Positions 1 to 12,530 are shown, counted from the stretch's first letter. The stretch is DNA of 64,000 nucleotides from Larimichthys crocea (GCF_000972845.2 NC_040016.1:17026368-17090367), one strand, 5' to 3'. The notes: generated from the sequence alone by a model not told the origin. Numbers and translations: made by a program.

Positions 1-2464
1 AATTTCCCATGGTGCCTTTTCTAGATAAAATAAGGAGTTCGAGCACTGATTTTCCAACTCTGATTGGGAAGTGATTAAAGTATCATGAAGTTAGATATTA
101 AAATAATGAAAAAGCAAACATAATGTCTCAATTTTAAACATAAAAAAAATGGGAGAAATGTTGCTCATGGATGAGGAGTGGAGCTGGTGTCGTGCTAGAA
201 CTGGAGCTGGGCAGGCAGGCAATGTAAAATAAAGCAGCATTAATGGAGGAAAAAGAAAAGGAGAGAGTGACCAAGCAAGAAGCTACCAGACAAGAGTAAA
301 TCTGTGACTGACGTTTAATCATTGGTGAGAGCTTTGTGAAATAAAAGGCTGAGAGACATTTGCTGAGCTGAGCTTCTTGCTGTTAAGTTATATTAGCTAG
401 CTGCTATGTCTTGTGTTGTCTCAATTGCTTGATGTTTGGCTGTTAACAAGGTTGTCAACTCACTAATTTTCGGTCCTAACATATTCATGACAAATACACA
501 AGTAGAGCTGTCGACAGTGGTATTACTCTGAACACTTTATCACAAAAATACCAATTTCTACAGTCTTGCTTTAAAAACTGCCTACTGTTTATTTTCTATC
601 ACAAGTTTATTCAAATAAACTGTTGCAGCTGGAAAAGGTGAAACCAAACACAATGAAAAAGAATTACAGGTTAACAGTCACATATTTACAGTAAATACAT
701 TTACATCCTGACACATCCAGTCTAGCTGTCCCCGGAGAGATGGAGGTGACAGATGGCAGAATGCATAAATGTGAAACAGAGAAGAACCCCGTCTCTCCCG
801 TCTCATGTCTCTCTGTCTGTTTCCTCCTCTCACCTCTCCTGTGACATCAGCGGCCACAGCAGCGTGGCAGCTTGTAAGTATCACCTGCATCTGTCCATCA
901 CTGCTCTGACTCTGGAAGTGGATGTCTGTGTCCAGCCATGCGTGTGTTTTTCCCGATAATGAGAAAGTGTTTTTTTTGTTTTTTTTTGTTTTCTCATTTA
1001 ATCCAACCTGAAAGCCATTAAATAAATCTTTATTTCTGTGTAATTTTTAGGTACCTATTTAACATCTGGCAATATTTAAAACCAGCCGTTTGGCTCGTTT
1101 GTTGTTTATTAATGTGTTTTGCCTGTGTTAAATGAACCAATATGAAAGTAAATAAATTAACCTTCATATTCTGGTGCACATACCAATTAAATTAGTGAGA
1201 CAAGCCTGCTTTGTAAATGATGCATAATACAGAAATGAAACGATATCAGCTATAATATGTGATAGCTTTATATATCTGACAATTACATGACAATGACTGT
1301 GTAACGGGATATTTTGAGTTGAGTTGATTATTGTGTTTGTTAAAACAAAAGACAGCGACATCTAAATGCAAAACCAGTCGCAGCCATACTGTACTGTGCA
1401 CGTCAGTTACTTACAGCAGCAGTTAATGCTGTGCACCTAGCCTTGTACCACGGGACCAAAAGGCATCTGCACTTACAGATCAGCTGCGCCTGCCATCTGC
1501 TTCTTCATCTCTTGTGATGAGTTTTTTTTGGATGCTCAGCCTCAGGCTAGATGTTTTTTTTTTCTTTTTTTTTTTCTGTGTAGACTCTTCATCAAGATGA
1601 GTGACAACGCTTGGGCATAAACTTGCCAAAGTGAAGTGCATGAAGGTGGGACTAGCAGCACACGTTGCTGAATCTAATCAAAAAGTTGCATTTCAGCTGC
1701 AGCTCATTGCCCAATACTGTTCTGTGGGTTCACATTATAAAGTGCTATTGTGTGTTTTCAATACAGTTCATTTTGCTTTATGTCCTTTATTTGTTTTGGT
1801 TTTTCATATCTGTTTTCTTTTATGGAATATTTATGTTTCTTGGAGGGAAAAGAAATTATTTGTTTGTGCCTTTGAGTGTGTCAGTATGTGTGTGTGTGAG
1901 AAAGAGAGTAGGAAGTGCAGTTGGAAAGAAATCTCATAACATCCAAACAGAAAATCAGATATTATGATATAGTTATTTGACTGAAAATATGTTGCAGCTG
2001 TTTTTGGATGCAAAAGCTGATCTAGCAGCAGTAAGATACAGTGAAACAAAACTAAAACAAATTACTTACTAATTCTTTTTTAGGTCTCATAGCTATCCGC
2101 ATAAGTACACATATTAAAATGAATAGATAGATGATGCATACACAAAGTCAGTGAACACAGCCAGAGGATTTCATTAGATGCACAGCTAAACTACAAGAGG
2201 TTTTTGTCTTTTAAAAAACTTTTGTGTACAGCAGAAATAGGATTTTTTTTTAAATGGCCACAAAACACTGACAGTGGATTGTGAGAAATAATGTTATAAT
2301 CAATAGGATATGTGCATGTTCACTGTGTGTATAGCTCAGAACATTACAGTGTCAACCTAACCACATGCCCTTCACATTCGTACATTCTTACAAGGAGCAC
2401 AGAGTGGAGAATTGCCTGGTTAACAATCCCACCAAAGCCAAATATCTGGATTTCTTCACCAGTT
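1..2464. other. Gene-free stretch, no coding support
   Basis: I see no gene here. The short open frames have no recognisable domain and no paired splice sites. Two splice-like words stand out. A GTAAGTA lies at 874-880 at the end of a slightly GC-richer segment. A long T-rich tract at about 1549-1576 runs into TGTGTAG (AG at 1582-1583). They are not joined by a continuous open frame, since the frame after the second stops within about 12 codons, so neither supports a coding exon. A non-coding transcript cannot be excluded. Confidence 0.6.
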
Positions 2465-2585
2465 AGTCAGAACTGAACAAACCTCTTGTGGAGAGGCGAA
2501 ACATCACAAAGTTAAGTTATCCAAGATTAAACTCTTCTCAAAGACAGATGACCTGGATGACTGAGAACATTCAACCACTTTTTGT
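2465..2585. repeat. Diverged fragment of a dispersed fish repeat
   Basis: The words GAGGCGAAACATC near 2494 and GATGACCTGGATGACTGAGA near 2546 match, in rearranged order and partly inverted, the repeat at 54765-54920 (which has TGAGAGGTGAAATGTC and TCTCAGTCATCCAGGTCATC). I recognise this family as common in teleosts but cannot name its Repbase entry. The copy is short and old. Its boundaries are approximate. Confidence 0.45.
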
Positions 2586-3719
2586 AAAGACAATTTTCTT
2601 CAATCATTTTACCCTATATTCATTGAAGAATAACAAAACACTGGATCCACTCTGAGTTTGAACTTTGAATTAGTAAACTACATGTACACTCAATTCCACA
2701 ATCAATTGCTCCTGACCCTGCAGTGTTTTATTACAGCATTACATTTCCATCAGTGTTGTTTTCTAGACTGACAAAAATATGTAAAAAAAAAAATAAAATA
2801 AAAAAATGTTTCTATTCATTCTAAGCTAAGGTGAACTAAGCTAGATGTCCAAACACCTCTGAACCACCTTCTTGACTGAGTCAGTGAAGGTGAAGATTTG
2901 GGGTACTGAAGTCACTGCTGTTGCTTTTAATGTTTGAGATTATTGCTAGATGCATAACTAGACATTAGATGGTATAAAATAGACTGGAACAACAATTTGA
3001 TGGAGCTGTCAGGTTCAAATAGTAAAGGATGCGGTGCTCAAGAGAAAACAGGAGGTTTAATATCTCTTTAACCTTAAAAAAGTAATGCATATATATTAAT
3101 ATTGTATTTTAATCCACAATATGCGACCACAGATTCTTCTGGTTAAGACGCAGTGAGTTGGTCAGTATCTTGACATTTTTTATTTTATTTATACACCCAT
3201 TCCCAGAGGACCAATTTGAAGAAACAGAGGGTTACAGTGTGACATGCTGATGTGTCTGTGAGAAGTGACAAACAACAATTACACAAGTGCTCTGAGGGAA
3301 CAATGGTGTCTGTGGATGACATTTATCCATCCCATATAATTGCTAAGGACTTCAGTGGGGCATACACCCTTATTCTACTTCCAAACAATGGCTGACAAGT
3401 TTGTGGGATGTGACCAAAAAGCTTTGAGCATATGGGGCTGTTCTCAAAATGGCGTGGATGATTTATCTGACTAATTCAGATGTGACGATCACAGTAATAA
3501 AGCGTACATACAAAAGTGAATTCACTGTCCTTTCAGCAACATTATCAACTGTATCCAGTGGGTTATATAGTTGGGAGGAAGCCTTTAAAAAAGTGAACTG
3601 TATTTTAATCTCCTTTGAAAATCTTTCCCTTTGGCACAGAAATCCTCTCTATGCTCTTTCCCATCGTCTCTGCTTCACTGGGGCATATGATGGGAGAGGT
3701 TTCAGCAGTGTCCCAAGGT
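2586..3719. other. Gene-free stretch, mostly unique
   Basis: There is an A-rich run at about 2786-2806. The rest has no repeat or coding signal that I can name. The open frame at 3449-3721 has no family resemblance and no splice context. Confidence 0.55.
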
Positions 3720-4060
3720 AGCCGATCTTTGAGAGATGACAGGCCACAAGTTCCATTTTTATTATGATTTATTCGAGTCAGCCAGTTTTCTGTAATGGAA
3801 ATTCATTTGAATCAACGCCCATTCACAGAGCCAGTCAGGAACCATACTGGCCATCTGTGAGCCGGGAGACACGGAGACCGGCCCCATTTGGCAAAATGAA
3901 AGAAACCGTTTTTAATGCAAACATTCACCAAGCAGATCAGAAAACAGCTCTCAAGCCCCATTTTCAGGTTATTCGGGCTATTTCTTCCCTTCCTTATACT
4001 GCAGTGTGTAATTTTTCTGTTAGCTTTGATGTGTTTCTGACCAGTGGGGAATAAAAATAG
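3720..4060. promoter_or_regulatory. Candidate conserved non-coding element
   Basis: This unique stretch has mixed composition and several homeodomain or POU-like words (ATGATTTATT near 3768, TTTTTAATGCAAACATT near 3909), and no repeat identity. The 96-codon open frame across it (3764-4054) has no recognisable domain, so I prefer a regulatory reading. Conservation is not shown. Confidence is low. Confidence 0.22.
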
Positions 4061-5360
4061 AAATCTGAGTATAACTCATTTTTAAAAAATTGAATATTTA
4101 TTACAACGCTTTTGTTGTTGTTTTATGGTACAAAAATGTCTGCTGATTTTCTTTTCTTTTTTCCCCCATGCACAGAGCTTATGCCTGGGCCTTAGTGAGT
4201 TGACAGAATGACATATTAGCTACATCACCTCTGGGAAGAAAAAGCTATTGAGAGAGACTTGTACAGTCAAATCTTAGATCTCTTAGCTTTGTTTAAGATT
4301 AGCAAAGAGATACCCTGTCAAACATGGAAAACATACCACTGGCACAGCACTGTGCGACTAAAATAATCCTCAATGTGAATGCAGATCTTAGATACTGTTA
4401 AAATTTTCAAAGATTAACACCAGAGACAAATCCCTTAATTTAAAATGTAAGAACATTGAATGCTACAGTACATAAAGAATGATAAATTGAGAGCGAACAA
4501 AAATACCTATACAAATAATAGAAATCTTTTTTTTAACATTGTATTTAATACATTTGTAGCTGTCATCGTTAGTGGCGGACTCCACCATCCCCGTAAAAGA
4601 TTCAAAATGCCGTTACATCGACGATGCAACATGTAATACAGTGTAATTTTATCTCATTCATATCGGCCTCACTGTTCACTCTCCTACAGCCATTTCAGAG
4701 ATGTATTATGTTTCTGCTAATGAAACCTGAACATTTCCTAATGCCACTGCTTCACATTAAAAGCATTCAACTGATGAAACACAAGGTGTATCATAGCCGT
4801 CACAGAGAAGGTAATCTATTTGGTTACATGAATTGTTGGTCAGATCATTCGTGATGTGTCCACAAAACAAGACAACATGTCAGTTTTAAATATTACAAAG
4901 TGTACCAGAATAGAGAAGAAGAAAAAGAAGAAGCCCCAGCAGTATTATGTTTTACTGACTTATTTATAATTAAAAAAAAACAGATACAGTTGTATTTCTG
5001 CTTAATGAAATTTGGTGACAGGTGAATTCGGGATTTCCATCACAGCTCGTGATTGTTGAAACAAGACGTGTGTTTTTTACGATGAGCTAACAAGGCAATT
5101 ATGCTAAACTTTATTTGATAAAAGATTCCTGAATTCAGAAGGTGTGCAGTTGTATTTATTTAGTTATATCTCTTCTGGCTTTCCAGGATTAGGCCACAAC
5201 TATAAATATACTATGGTTCAACATAAGATTAATGTTCACATTATTTTGCATCTACGTTTGCACATTTCTGAAGTCTTAACTCAGCGATCACAATACTATT
5301 TTCTGGACTCTAAGGAATCATGATATAAATTTTTTCTTTTCTTTTTCTATTCTTTTTTTT
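4061..5360. other. Gene-free stretch, AT-rich
   Basis: No coding, RNA or named repeat signal is visible. There is a purine-rich GAAGAAGAAAAAGAAGAAG-type run at 4914-4932 and a T-rich lead-in to the pentamer repeat that follows. Confidence 0.55.
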
Positions 5361-5380
5361 GTTTTGTTTTGTTTTGTTTT
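5361..5380. repeat. (GTTTT)4 simple repeat
   Basis: Four perfect GTTTT units follow a T-rich tract. This is ordinary low-complexity sequence. Confidence 0.85.
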
Positions 5381-5964
5381 ATCTGAGCCTGCACGTTATT
5401 TATGAGAAACTAAACTAGAGCTGATGATGCCACAGACAGGATCTGCAGGCTCTTCACAGCTGTGCCCTGTAAAAGAACATGTGCAGTAAGTAAAATTTAT
5501 CTGCCAGACAAACCCACACTTATACTAGATGCTAGTCTGAGCTAAATAGGATGGATGCTTGAAAATGTGATTACTTTAAATCTAACTGCTCTGTCATGGA
5601 GACAGCTGCACCGTCCCTCCTCTGCATCCACTTCTCTTGTTCACCTACTGTAGGGTTTGAATCAGTTAGCGTTTTTTTTTTTTTCATCTTTTCCTGCCAT
5701 TTTCTGCCATACAGTACCTCACCTGTCCACAAGCCACCCTCCTCTGCCAGTCAGGTGATCTCAAATTTGGCTGCACTGCAATAACCAGGTTACTGTAAAA
5801 TCCATGCAGCAGATTACATTACATTATGTATTGATGTATTTTTGTGCTGTTTTTTGTGTTAAAACCCTGCTGATTGCTAAGAAATTGGGTTTTCCAGTAG
5901 ACATGTACTTGTGTTCACCAGGTTTCTGTCATCCCCTTTTCCAAGTTGCAGAAACTGGGTACTT
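5381..5964. other. Gene-free stretch
   Basis: No supported feature. A run of T lies at about 5671-5681. The small open frame at 5596-5784 has no domain and only low-complexity aromatic and serine residues. Confidence 0.5.
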
Positions 5965-6049
5965 GTTACCATGATATCCATCCATTGAGCAAGAGGTGGG
6001 GTACACCCTGGACAGGCCTCCAGTTCATCAAAGTGCTGAGTTACCATGA
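5965..6049 (-). repeat. Truncated GGATGGAT-tailed repeat with target-site duplication
   Basis: The 65-bp body (5975-6039) begins with ATCCATCC, the complement of the tail of this fish family, and then jumps to GAGGTGGGGTACACCCTGGA, an internal word of the same family. The expected middle part is missing. It is flanked by the identical 10-bp word GTTACCATGA at 5965-5974 and 6040-6049, which I read as a target-site duplication. That makes it a short retroposed fragment oriented on the minus strand. Related pieces lie at 28823, 39785 and 58561. Confidence 0.75.
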
Positions 6050-7137
6050 CATTTTCTCTAAAATGCGATGTCCATATTAATATTAATTAATGTTACCTAC
6101 CTTGCCATTTATATATACATATATTTCAAAATACTTTTGACTAACCACTTTGGTTTTGTTGTAACTTTTGCTGGTCAGTATCATGTATATTACTATTAGT
6201 CTGTCCTTTGCGCCTAATCTCCCCACATTTAATTTTACAAATTTTCTGCCAACACACAGTGAAAAAATTGTAGCTATCTAGTGGTTAGCTGTAGCTCCAG
6301 TTTGCGGACTGCAATGATTTGTGATAGTTGGTTTGGTTGGAGATGTGAATGATTGATTGATTGAATGAATGATTACTTGTGCTCTGACGTTCTTGAAACT
6401 TGAGAGCACAAGTAAACTGAAGTTTGTGTGTCTGTTCTCCTGCAGCAGAGGCGTTACAGGCATCACACCAAGGATTGGTACGTGATGTCACCTTCAAACT
6501 ACAGCAGTGCTTCTGTTGGTTACATGTACATGTTTGCATATGGTGGTGGCATCACCTACTGATTCTTTGCAGTTTTATTTCAGACCTCTGCTGTAAGCTT
6601 CAGAAAGGCTTGTGGAAATGTGGCTTGAGTGGACACTGCCACCCTTTTAAGTTAAGTTACTGAGGGGGTATTTAATTCAGAAAACGGCGATGTTACAACC
6701 ATGCAACTGAGAAATGTATAACACTGCCCAGACCCTGATGTAGGTCAAGCTCCAGAAATGTTGGATCTTATATTTCCCATAATGTAACTTAGTTGTGCCT
6801 TCTGTAGGACCATCCCTGCTTCCTAAATCCATGCTTCTTTCAAACCCCACACAACCACTTCATAAGGAGAGCATTAAGGGTTTAAGCTCCCTCCAGAGCC
6901 ACAGAAGACACACAGGCTGAGTCGTACTTTATCGTACTTCAGTGCAGAGCTCCGTTAAATACAATTCATCCCATGTGGATAAGACATTGACGAAGTTCTA
7001 AACTGCACATGTACTTTGTGTAGGCTGCTTACAGGTGCAATTACTGCTGTTATTCTATGTTAATTAATGCTACATATCAAACTAAAGTAAGGAGTTAAGT
7101 GTCCCTTTCGTAAAAATATTGAATTTCTCCTTTACAG
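6050..7137. other. Gene-free stretch with short GATT repeat
   Basis: A short run of GATT and GAAT units lies at about 6350-6373. The open frames at 6285-6539 and 6424-6663 overlap on opposite strands and resemble no family. The last 35 bases before 7138 form a pyrimidine-rich acceptor-like tract ending in TTTACAG. Confidence 0.5.
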
Positions 7138-7313
7138 AACAACTGCTCAGTCGGACCACAAAGCTGAGCCCAAAAAAGGAACTTGTGTTGTGCACCACTT
7201 CAGGCCCTCAGGTGCTGTCTGTGTCGGTGTCCACGGAGTCTGGATTCAGTGTCAGCAGCAGTGAGACATCAGCGCTTAGGGCCGTCATGAGCCTCGCCGC
7301 AAATGTCAAGTGA
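7138..7313 (+). CDS. Candidate terminal exon, unknown protein
   Basis: A splice acceptor-like tract (TTTCTCCTTTACAG, AG at 7136-7137) is followed by an open frame of 58 codons ending at TGA 7311-7313. The frame starts with two bases of a split codon, so the intron would be phase 1. The composition is locally more GC-rich than its flanks, with G or C common at third positions (GTG CTG TCT GTG TCG GTG TCC ACG). The peptide is rich in Ser, Val and Thr and ends in LAANVK. I do not recognise it and see no domain. No upstream partner exon and no clear AATAAA soon after are visible. It may be the last exon of a gene starting before the window, a non-coding exon, or chance. Confidence 0.2.
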
Positions 7314-8747
7314 CAAAATGTGAACTCTAGGCAGCATAAAGAGGGACAACCTTTTAAAGAATGACTTTGTATAGATGTGACAAATGTATCATCACAGTGT
7401 CACACGGTTCATCCATAATTCAGTGCTTGTGTGCTTGTTTTGTATTTGTGTGTGTGTTAAACAAGGAGAGAGTATGATGTGCCAAGGACAGGAGACATAT
7501 GGAAGGAGACAAAGTGTGGCGGTGAGTAGAGTACAACCTGGACATGTTTCAGCAGTTATAGAGGACATATTTTATACTTGGACTTTGAACACTTCGCTCT
7601 CTGACGTTCTGTCAGTTGGTGTAAGATTATTCCAGTGTGTGTATGTGTGTGCATACTGTTTGTTTGCTTGTGTGTATGGCCAAACAGAGATGAATATTAA
7701 AGATGATTTCTGTCGCTCACAAACTGATGTTTTCCTGAGCGAGAGAGGAGGCATCATCTGCCAGCTTGGCTGAGCGTACGCTGTCATGTTCTTGACTGGG
7801 ATGTCAATCACTCTCGGTGTATAAATTTACTGTGCTCGCTGATTTTCAGTGAAGCTCTAAGGAGATGCTCTTCATTTTTGGGTTCACTTTCTGCCAAATA
7901 CAGTAAAATAGAACAGACAGCAGCGTTAGATTATAACAGTATAATTAACTGTTTAACTGTTTACTGTTTTAATTTATGATTAGCAAAGGCAAAGAAAACA
8001 AGCTTCCCGAGAGAGAGAGAGCTGAGCAAAGTAATTTTTTTCAATAACTTCTATTCAGAGAATATCAATTATAATTGCTCTATTTGATCGAGAGTCTGTG
8101 TATTCAGGCATATAAGCTTTCGCCCACATAAGCTGCAAACTGAATTATATGTTCAATACACCAATAATACATATCACTCTTCTTGACAGTTTATGCGGTT
8201 TAAGTGGCAGAGAATACGAAAAAGCAAATGATAGAGAAATATATGAATAAAACATTGGCATTTGAGAAACATATAGATAGGCTGGATATGTCTTATGTAA
8301 ATATGCAAAACAAATATCATTCCAGGGTATATACATAAATGGAATCTTCTCTAAGACTAGAGAGCGAGAGGATATGCTTTGAGAATGGAAATCTCATTAG
8401 TTTGATATCAAATAAAAGCAGTCATCTGGAGGGAATGGCACCGACATTGCAGAGAGGGAGCACAAGACACAGAGGGAGAGTGAAATTTGTCTTTGAAGTC
8501 AATGGTATTTACAGAGGAAATTTTGGGGCTATTTCAAGCTGTTTTCATCCTGAAAAGGCAGCATGTGTATTCTGGCGGAAAAAAAAAAATCTGCCGAATT
8601 TGGTTTGTTTTCTTTACCAGAGTAAGATTGTCATAAAATATCGGAGCGATGCTGTTCATCACAACACGTTTCATTCAGCACACATTCATATTTCACATCA
8701 GGTGCCTTGTAAAAATACTCTAATGGGGAAGTGATTTACAACTACAG
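7314..8747. other. Gene-free stretch
   Basis: Short TG-rich runs lie at 7447-7456 and about 7637-7651. An open frame of 131 codons at 8339-8734 (+) is the longest in the window, but it has no domain, contains a run of lysines from an A-tract and lacks splice or promoter context. I regard it as chance. Confidence 0.5.
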
Positions 8748-9260
8748 CGCAGCATCCCTCATGAAATATAATTGTTAAAGCATTATTCTAAATGAGTGTT
8801 TGACTAATCACAACTCGTATGTCAGCCGTCAGATCTTTGTGTACCGCCGCGCTCTCATCCGCCCCATCACCAGAGCGGTCCAGTCAGTGGGGGATATGAT
8901 CAAATAACATGCAAATTATTTTTCTTTTGACATACAGTCATAAATACAAATTGCATTTGCATGATGTGAATTTCTATTTAATTGTCTGGCACAGCCTGGT
9001 TCGCTACATGTCCCGCTGATGACAAAACCATCTGACAAATGGAGCTAAATGAGGTAAACCGTGGCAGTTAATCTGTACAGAAACATTTACACAAGATGAG
9101 TTCATGCAGATGAGCAGATTAGAGTCGATAATTACGTCAGATTAAACAAGTGATTATCAAAGAAATGTCATTAGCTTTTTGGGGTCATCTTCTTTTAAAT
9201 TCATTTCAGACCACTTAGGAGCAATGATGATGAATAAATTGACTTCATAATTTGCATTTA
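8748..9260. promoter_or_regulatory. Candidate enhancer with three POU octamers
   Basis: Perfect octamer motifs occur at 8909-8916 (ATGCAAAT), 8955-8962 (ATTTGCAT) and 9250-9257 (ATTTGCAT), with homeodomain-type AATTATT and ATTTAATTG words between them. The sequence is unique, not low-complexity, and mixes a GC-richer left part (8840-8890) with AT-rich motif clusters, as vertebrate developmental enhancers often do. POU-class factors bind this octamer. That this block is an enhancer is inference. Confidence 0.35.
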
Positions 9261-9699
9261 TTTGACTTTTCATAAAAAATAACCATGAGAGTTGGAGGCT
9301 TTTAAAGAGTGAGTCACTTGGTAATAAATGCTGCTCTCTGTGTTTTTGTGCCATTGTGTTTCAGATTCTACTTTCATGTGCTGTTGTGGTTTATGTTTAC
9401 ATCAATTTTATGTCTGTTAAATATGATTGTGCACTCATATGGTTCCCAGCAGGACACAGGAAGGACCCGAGATTTCCACTTCAGCGTTCTCTTATAATGA
9501 TTATTCCTCAGTTCTGTAGGGTCTAGCTTTCCATTGTCATTGCTTCAGGACATTGCCTGATCGTGTATAATACATTATTCACTCTGCTACAACCCTGACA
9601 AGGATCTAAATGATGAGTGCATCTATTTATTTATTAATCAAAAATACTGTATACATCGAACTTCAATAAAAGGTTCTCTACCCATGTTTGAGACCACCA
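9261..9699. other. Gene-free stretch
   Basis: Nothing supported. The open frame at 9309-9497 is hydrophobic but short and without context. Confidence 0.5.
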
Positions 9700-10080
9700 C
9701 TACATCATAATCATCGTCATCGCCACCACCAGCGGCAACCAGCAGCAGTAGTCACATCATCCACTATGATATAAAAAGCCCAAAATGAGGCGTGTTGTCA
9801 CAGCCCATGATGGATTCAGGGGGCAACGCTGAATGTTGATCAAGGTGAGGCATGGAGGAGGCCCTGCTTGTCAGGGACCCACCAGCCTCCCCAGGCAATC
9901 TCCGCAGTCAAGAGATGGAAAGAGCACCGCTCTGAAATCCATCATGTGCCACCTACGAACGGAGCATTGATAGAGAGGAGCTGCTGTCCCCCAAGTAACA
10001 ACATGTGAATGATTTGGGATTTCAGAGCCGGTGGCACAATTTCAAGAGGGATTATGAATTAATGGTGCATGTTTGCAGAG
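9700..10080. promoter_or_regulatory. Candidate conserved non-coding element, GC-richer
   Basis: This local GC-rich island in AT-rich surroundings has a trinucleotide-like start (CATCGCCACCACCAGCGGC, 9720s). An imperfect 15-bp inverted repeat follows (CATGATGGATTCAG at 9806-9819 and CTGAAATCCATCATG at 9932-9946). It ends in GATTATGAATTAATGGTGCA near 10050. No open frame spans it. I read it as a possible regulatory block. Conservation is untested. Confidence 0.25.
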
Positions 10081-12490
10081 CTTAAACATTTTTTGTAACC
10101 AAACAGAAAAAAAATAAATACATGTAAATGTAAAGCTTTGTGTGAATTTCCAAAATACTTTTCAGGTTAGAGTTTGATCTATATTGTAATATCTCATGTA
10201 GTATACTGTACACTAGGATTAATGGTATCATTCATTCATGATCATTTAAGCAACAGAATGACATTTTAAGGGCATTATTTCCGTATTTTCAAGGGTCCTG
10301 AGACAAACTCATCTCTTAGAAATTATGTTTACATACAAATAATTCAGTCTGTATTTGTTTCACGCCATGCAATACAATATCCATAGTGACTACTGCACTG
10401 TATTTAACTGTTTATGATTATCATTAAGCACTCACAGGATTTCATCAAGGTTATTGGTTTGGTTTAATACAGAAAAAGGCTGCAGTAACTTCAGACACTA
10501 CATGATTAACATTTTTAACAACCACAATCTTTAACTGACCTTAACCAAAGTGCTAAGTGAACACTAGAGTCTGAATGTGAACCCGAACTCTTGAACTCTT
10601 TCGTTTTTTGCTTCTCAAAACAAAATATGCAAAAAACGGACTTGTGTCCTTTGGGAGAATGTTCTTGCTTGTTGTTTTTGGTAGCATGAACTCGAATGAA
10701 CCCAAGTTTATGAGTCAACAGAACACTGCTGACAGTTTGAGATAATGCATTCTTGCCTCTATTGCACAATATCCAAAAATAAAATAAAAAAACCCTGCAA
10801 GATTTATCTCCCGAGCCTATCCTAAGCTCAGCTGTTCACTGCACAACTGGACACTACTAATGTCATGTATCATGATAAAGCAACAGCAGTCTTTTATACT
10901 GCTTCTGTTTGTTTTTTATTTTCTTAAAGTATATTTTCTTAAAATTTACTACTTGCAATAGCATAATAACAACTTATTTGTATAACTGTCACTTAGCTTT
11001 ACCCTGCAAGCATTCTGCCATGAACACTGAAGTGCAATACTGCCTTATGCTTCTGTATTGTTATACCATAACTACCTCATACTGTAACTGTCAGCTCATT
11101 TCTTTTGCTCATCACTAGTACTTGACACTGATACCACCCTACTGTACATCAAACGTCAAAGTCATATTTATTCACCAGATTACAAGATTCTTAGTTTCAT
11201 AATACTGAGACTGGCAAGTTTTACACACAACCATCGACCAGCAACCCTGGCATACAAACACACAAAGAGAAGAGGTCTCATTGGTGTTTCTCCATTCAGT
11301 GCGCCCTCTGGTTTCCTCAAATTTTGCTTGATGTTACACATTTCCCAGAGTGTATTGCTAATAACAATAATAATGAAAATAAAAATGAATAAATCTTGTC
11401 TGTGGGAATTTGTCTGCTGTGTTGGCTGCAGTGGTCTGTGTGATTGTGGGGCAAAACTTCTCATCTCTGAAAAAGTTGGAGCACATTTTCTACTTGCCAT
11501 CAATTCTCATAAAACAACAAATAATAACAAATATTTAAAATCTACACATTTGAATTGGAACAGTATTGGGCTGTGTCTGATGACATTTCCACAAAGAGAA
11601 CGCAGATTCACCTCGAACACCACCAGGAATCATTTTCTGTCTTATGTTAAGGTGAACTGATTATCTTTGGTTTGGCACTCTTTGTAGAACAAAACATTTA
11701 CATAACGTCTTACTTTGGACTTTAAGAAACAAGCTTTTTTTTAATGTACTTTCTTTCAGCAAATTTCTGAGTGATTCTTCAAGAAAATCATTTGGCGTAA
11801 AAAAAAAAACATTTTAAAAAATGTAAAATTACCACATGATCGATAATTTGTGGAAACGGTGCTGTAACAGATGTACACACCTGACACATTCTGTCAGTTC
11901 TTCTATTAAGAATCCCCTCATACAGAAACATTACATTGAAATAAATTGAAATTACACAGAGGAACATCTTCATAATTTTGAACATAATTACTCTCATTAC
12001 ATACCACTTAGTCTGATTTATTTGCTGTTTTTCCTGGTACTGAGACACTTGCTTATTAGTACTGAATGAAGGCTCATATCACATCATAATGTCGCCATGT
12101 GTTTTAATCGTTGCACTGAATTAGAGGCGTCAATTTGCTTTCAGTAGTGCAATCAAAGCGTAAGAATGTTGTCAGTGCTGTGAGCTTGGAATAGATGTAA
12201 AAAATTGTAGATTTTACACAAAGTGTATACACATCAGAGAGGAAGTATGAACTTCAGAGAAAAAATAAATATTACTGTATTATTGGCCTTTTAAATTAGT
12301 GGGCAACATCCAGCCCGGAAGCAGCCGAGTGGCTCTAAAATAAATCTTGCGAAAATATACGTGAACAACATACTGTATATGGTGTATGGAAGTAGCCAGA
12401 GTGACCCATCTTGCTTCCTTCCCATCTTTGTTCAATGATATTAAAGCCGAAAAGCTGTTTTGCTCCGTCCATGACATCATGAGTAGGCTG
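10081..12490. other. Gene-free stretch, AT-rich
   Basis: No supported gene or recognised repeat. The open frames at 11180-11503 (-) and 11328-11660 (+) overlap on opposite strands and have no domains. Poly-A and poly-T runs occur at 11734-11741 and 11801-11810. Confidence 0.5.
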
Positions 12491-12530
12491 TGAAGTTAAA
12501 TAGTTTCCCGTGAAGTTAAATAGTTTCCCT
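12491..12530. repeat. 20-bp tandem duplication
   Basis: Two adjacent 20-bp units start with TGAAGTTAAATAGTTTCCC at 12491 and 12511 and differ only in the last base. It is a recent local duplication with no evident function. Confidence 0.9.

Noticed and set aside
753..959. Open frame containing a GTAAGTA donor-like word
   Set aside because: The opposite strand is equally open, the base before GT is T rather than G, and no acceptor-bounded frame pairs with it.
8339..8734. Longest open frame (131 codons, plus strand)
   Set aside because: No domain, contains a lysine run encoded by an A-tract, and no promoter or splice context. An open frame this long is expected by chance in 64 kb.
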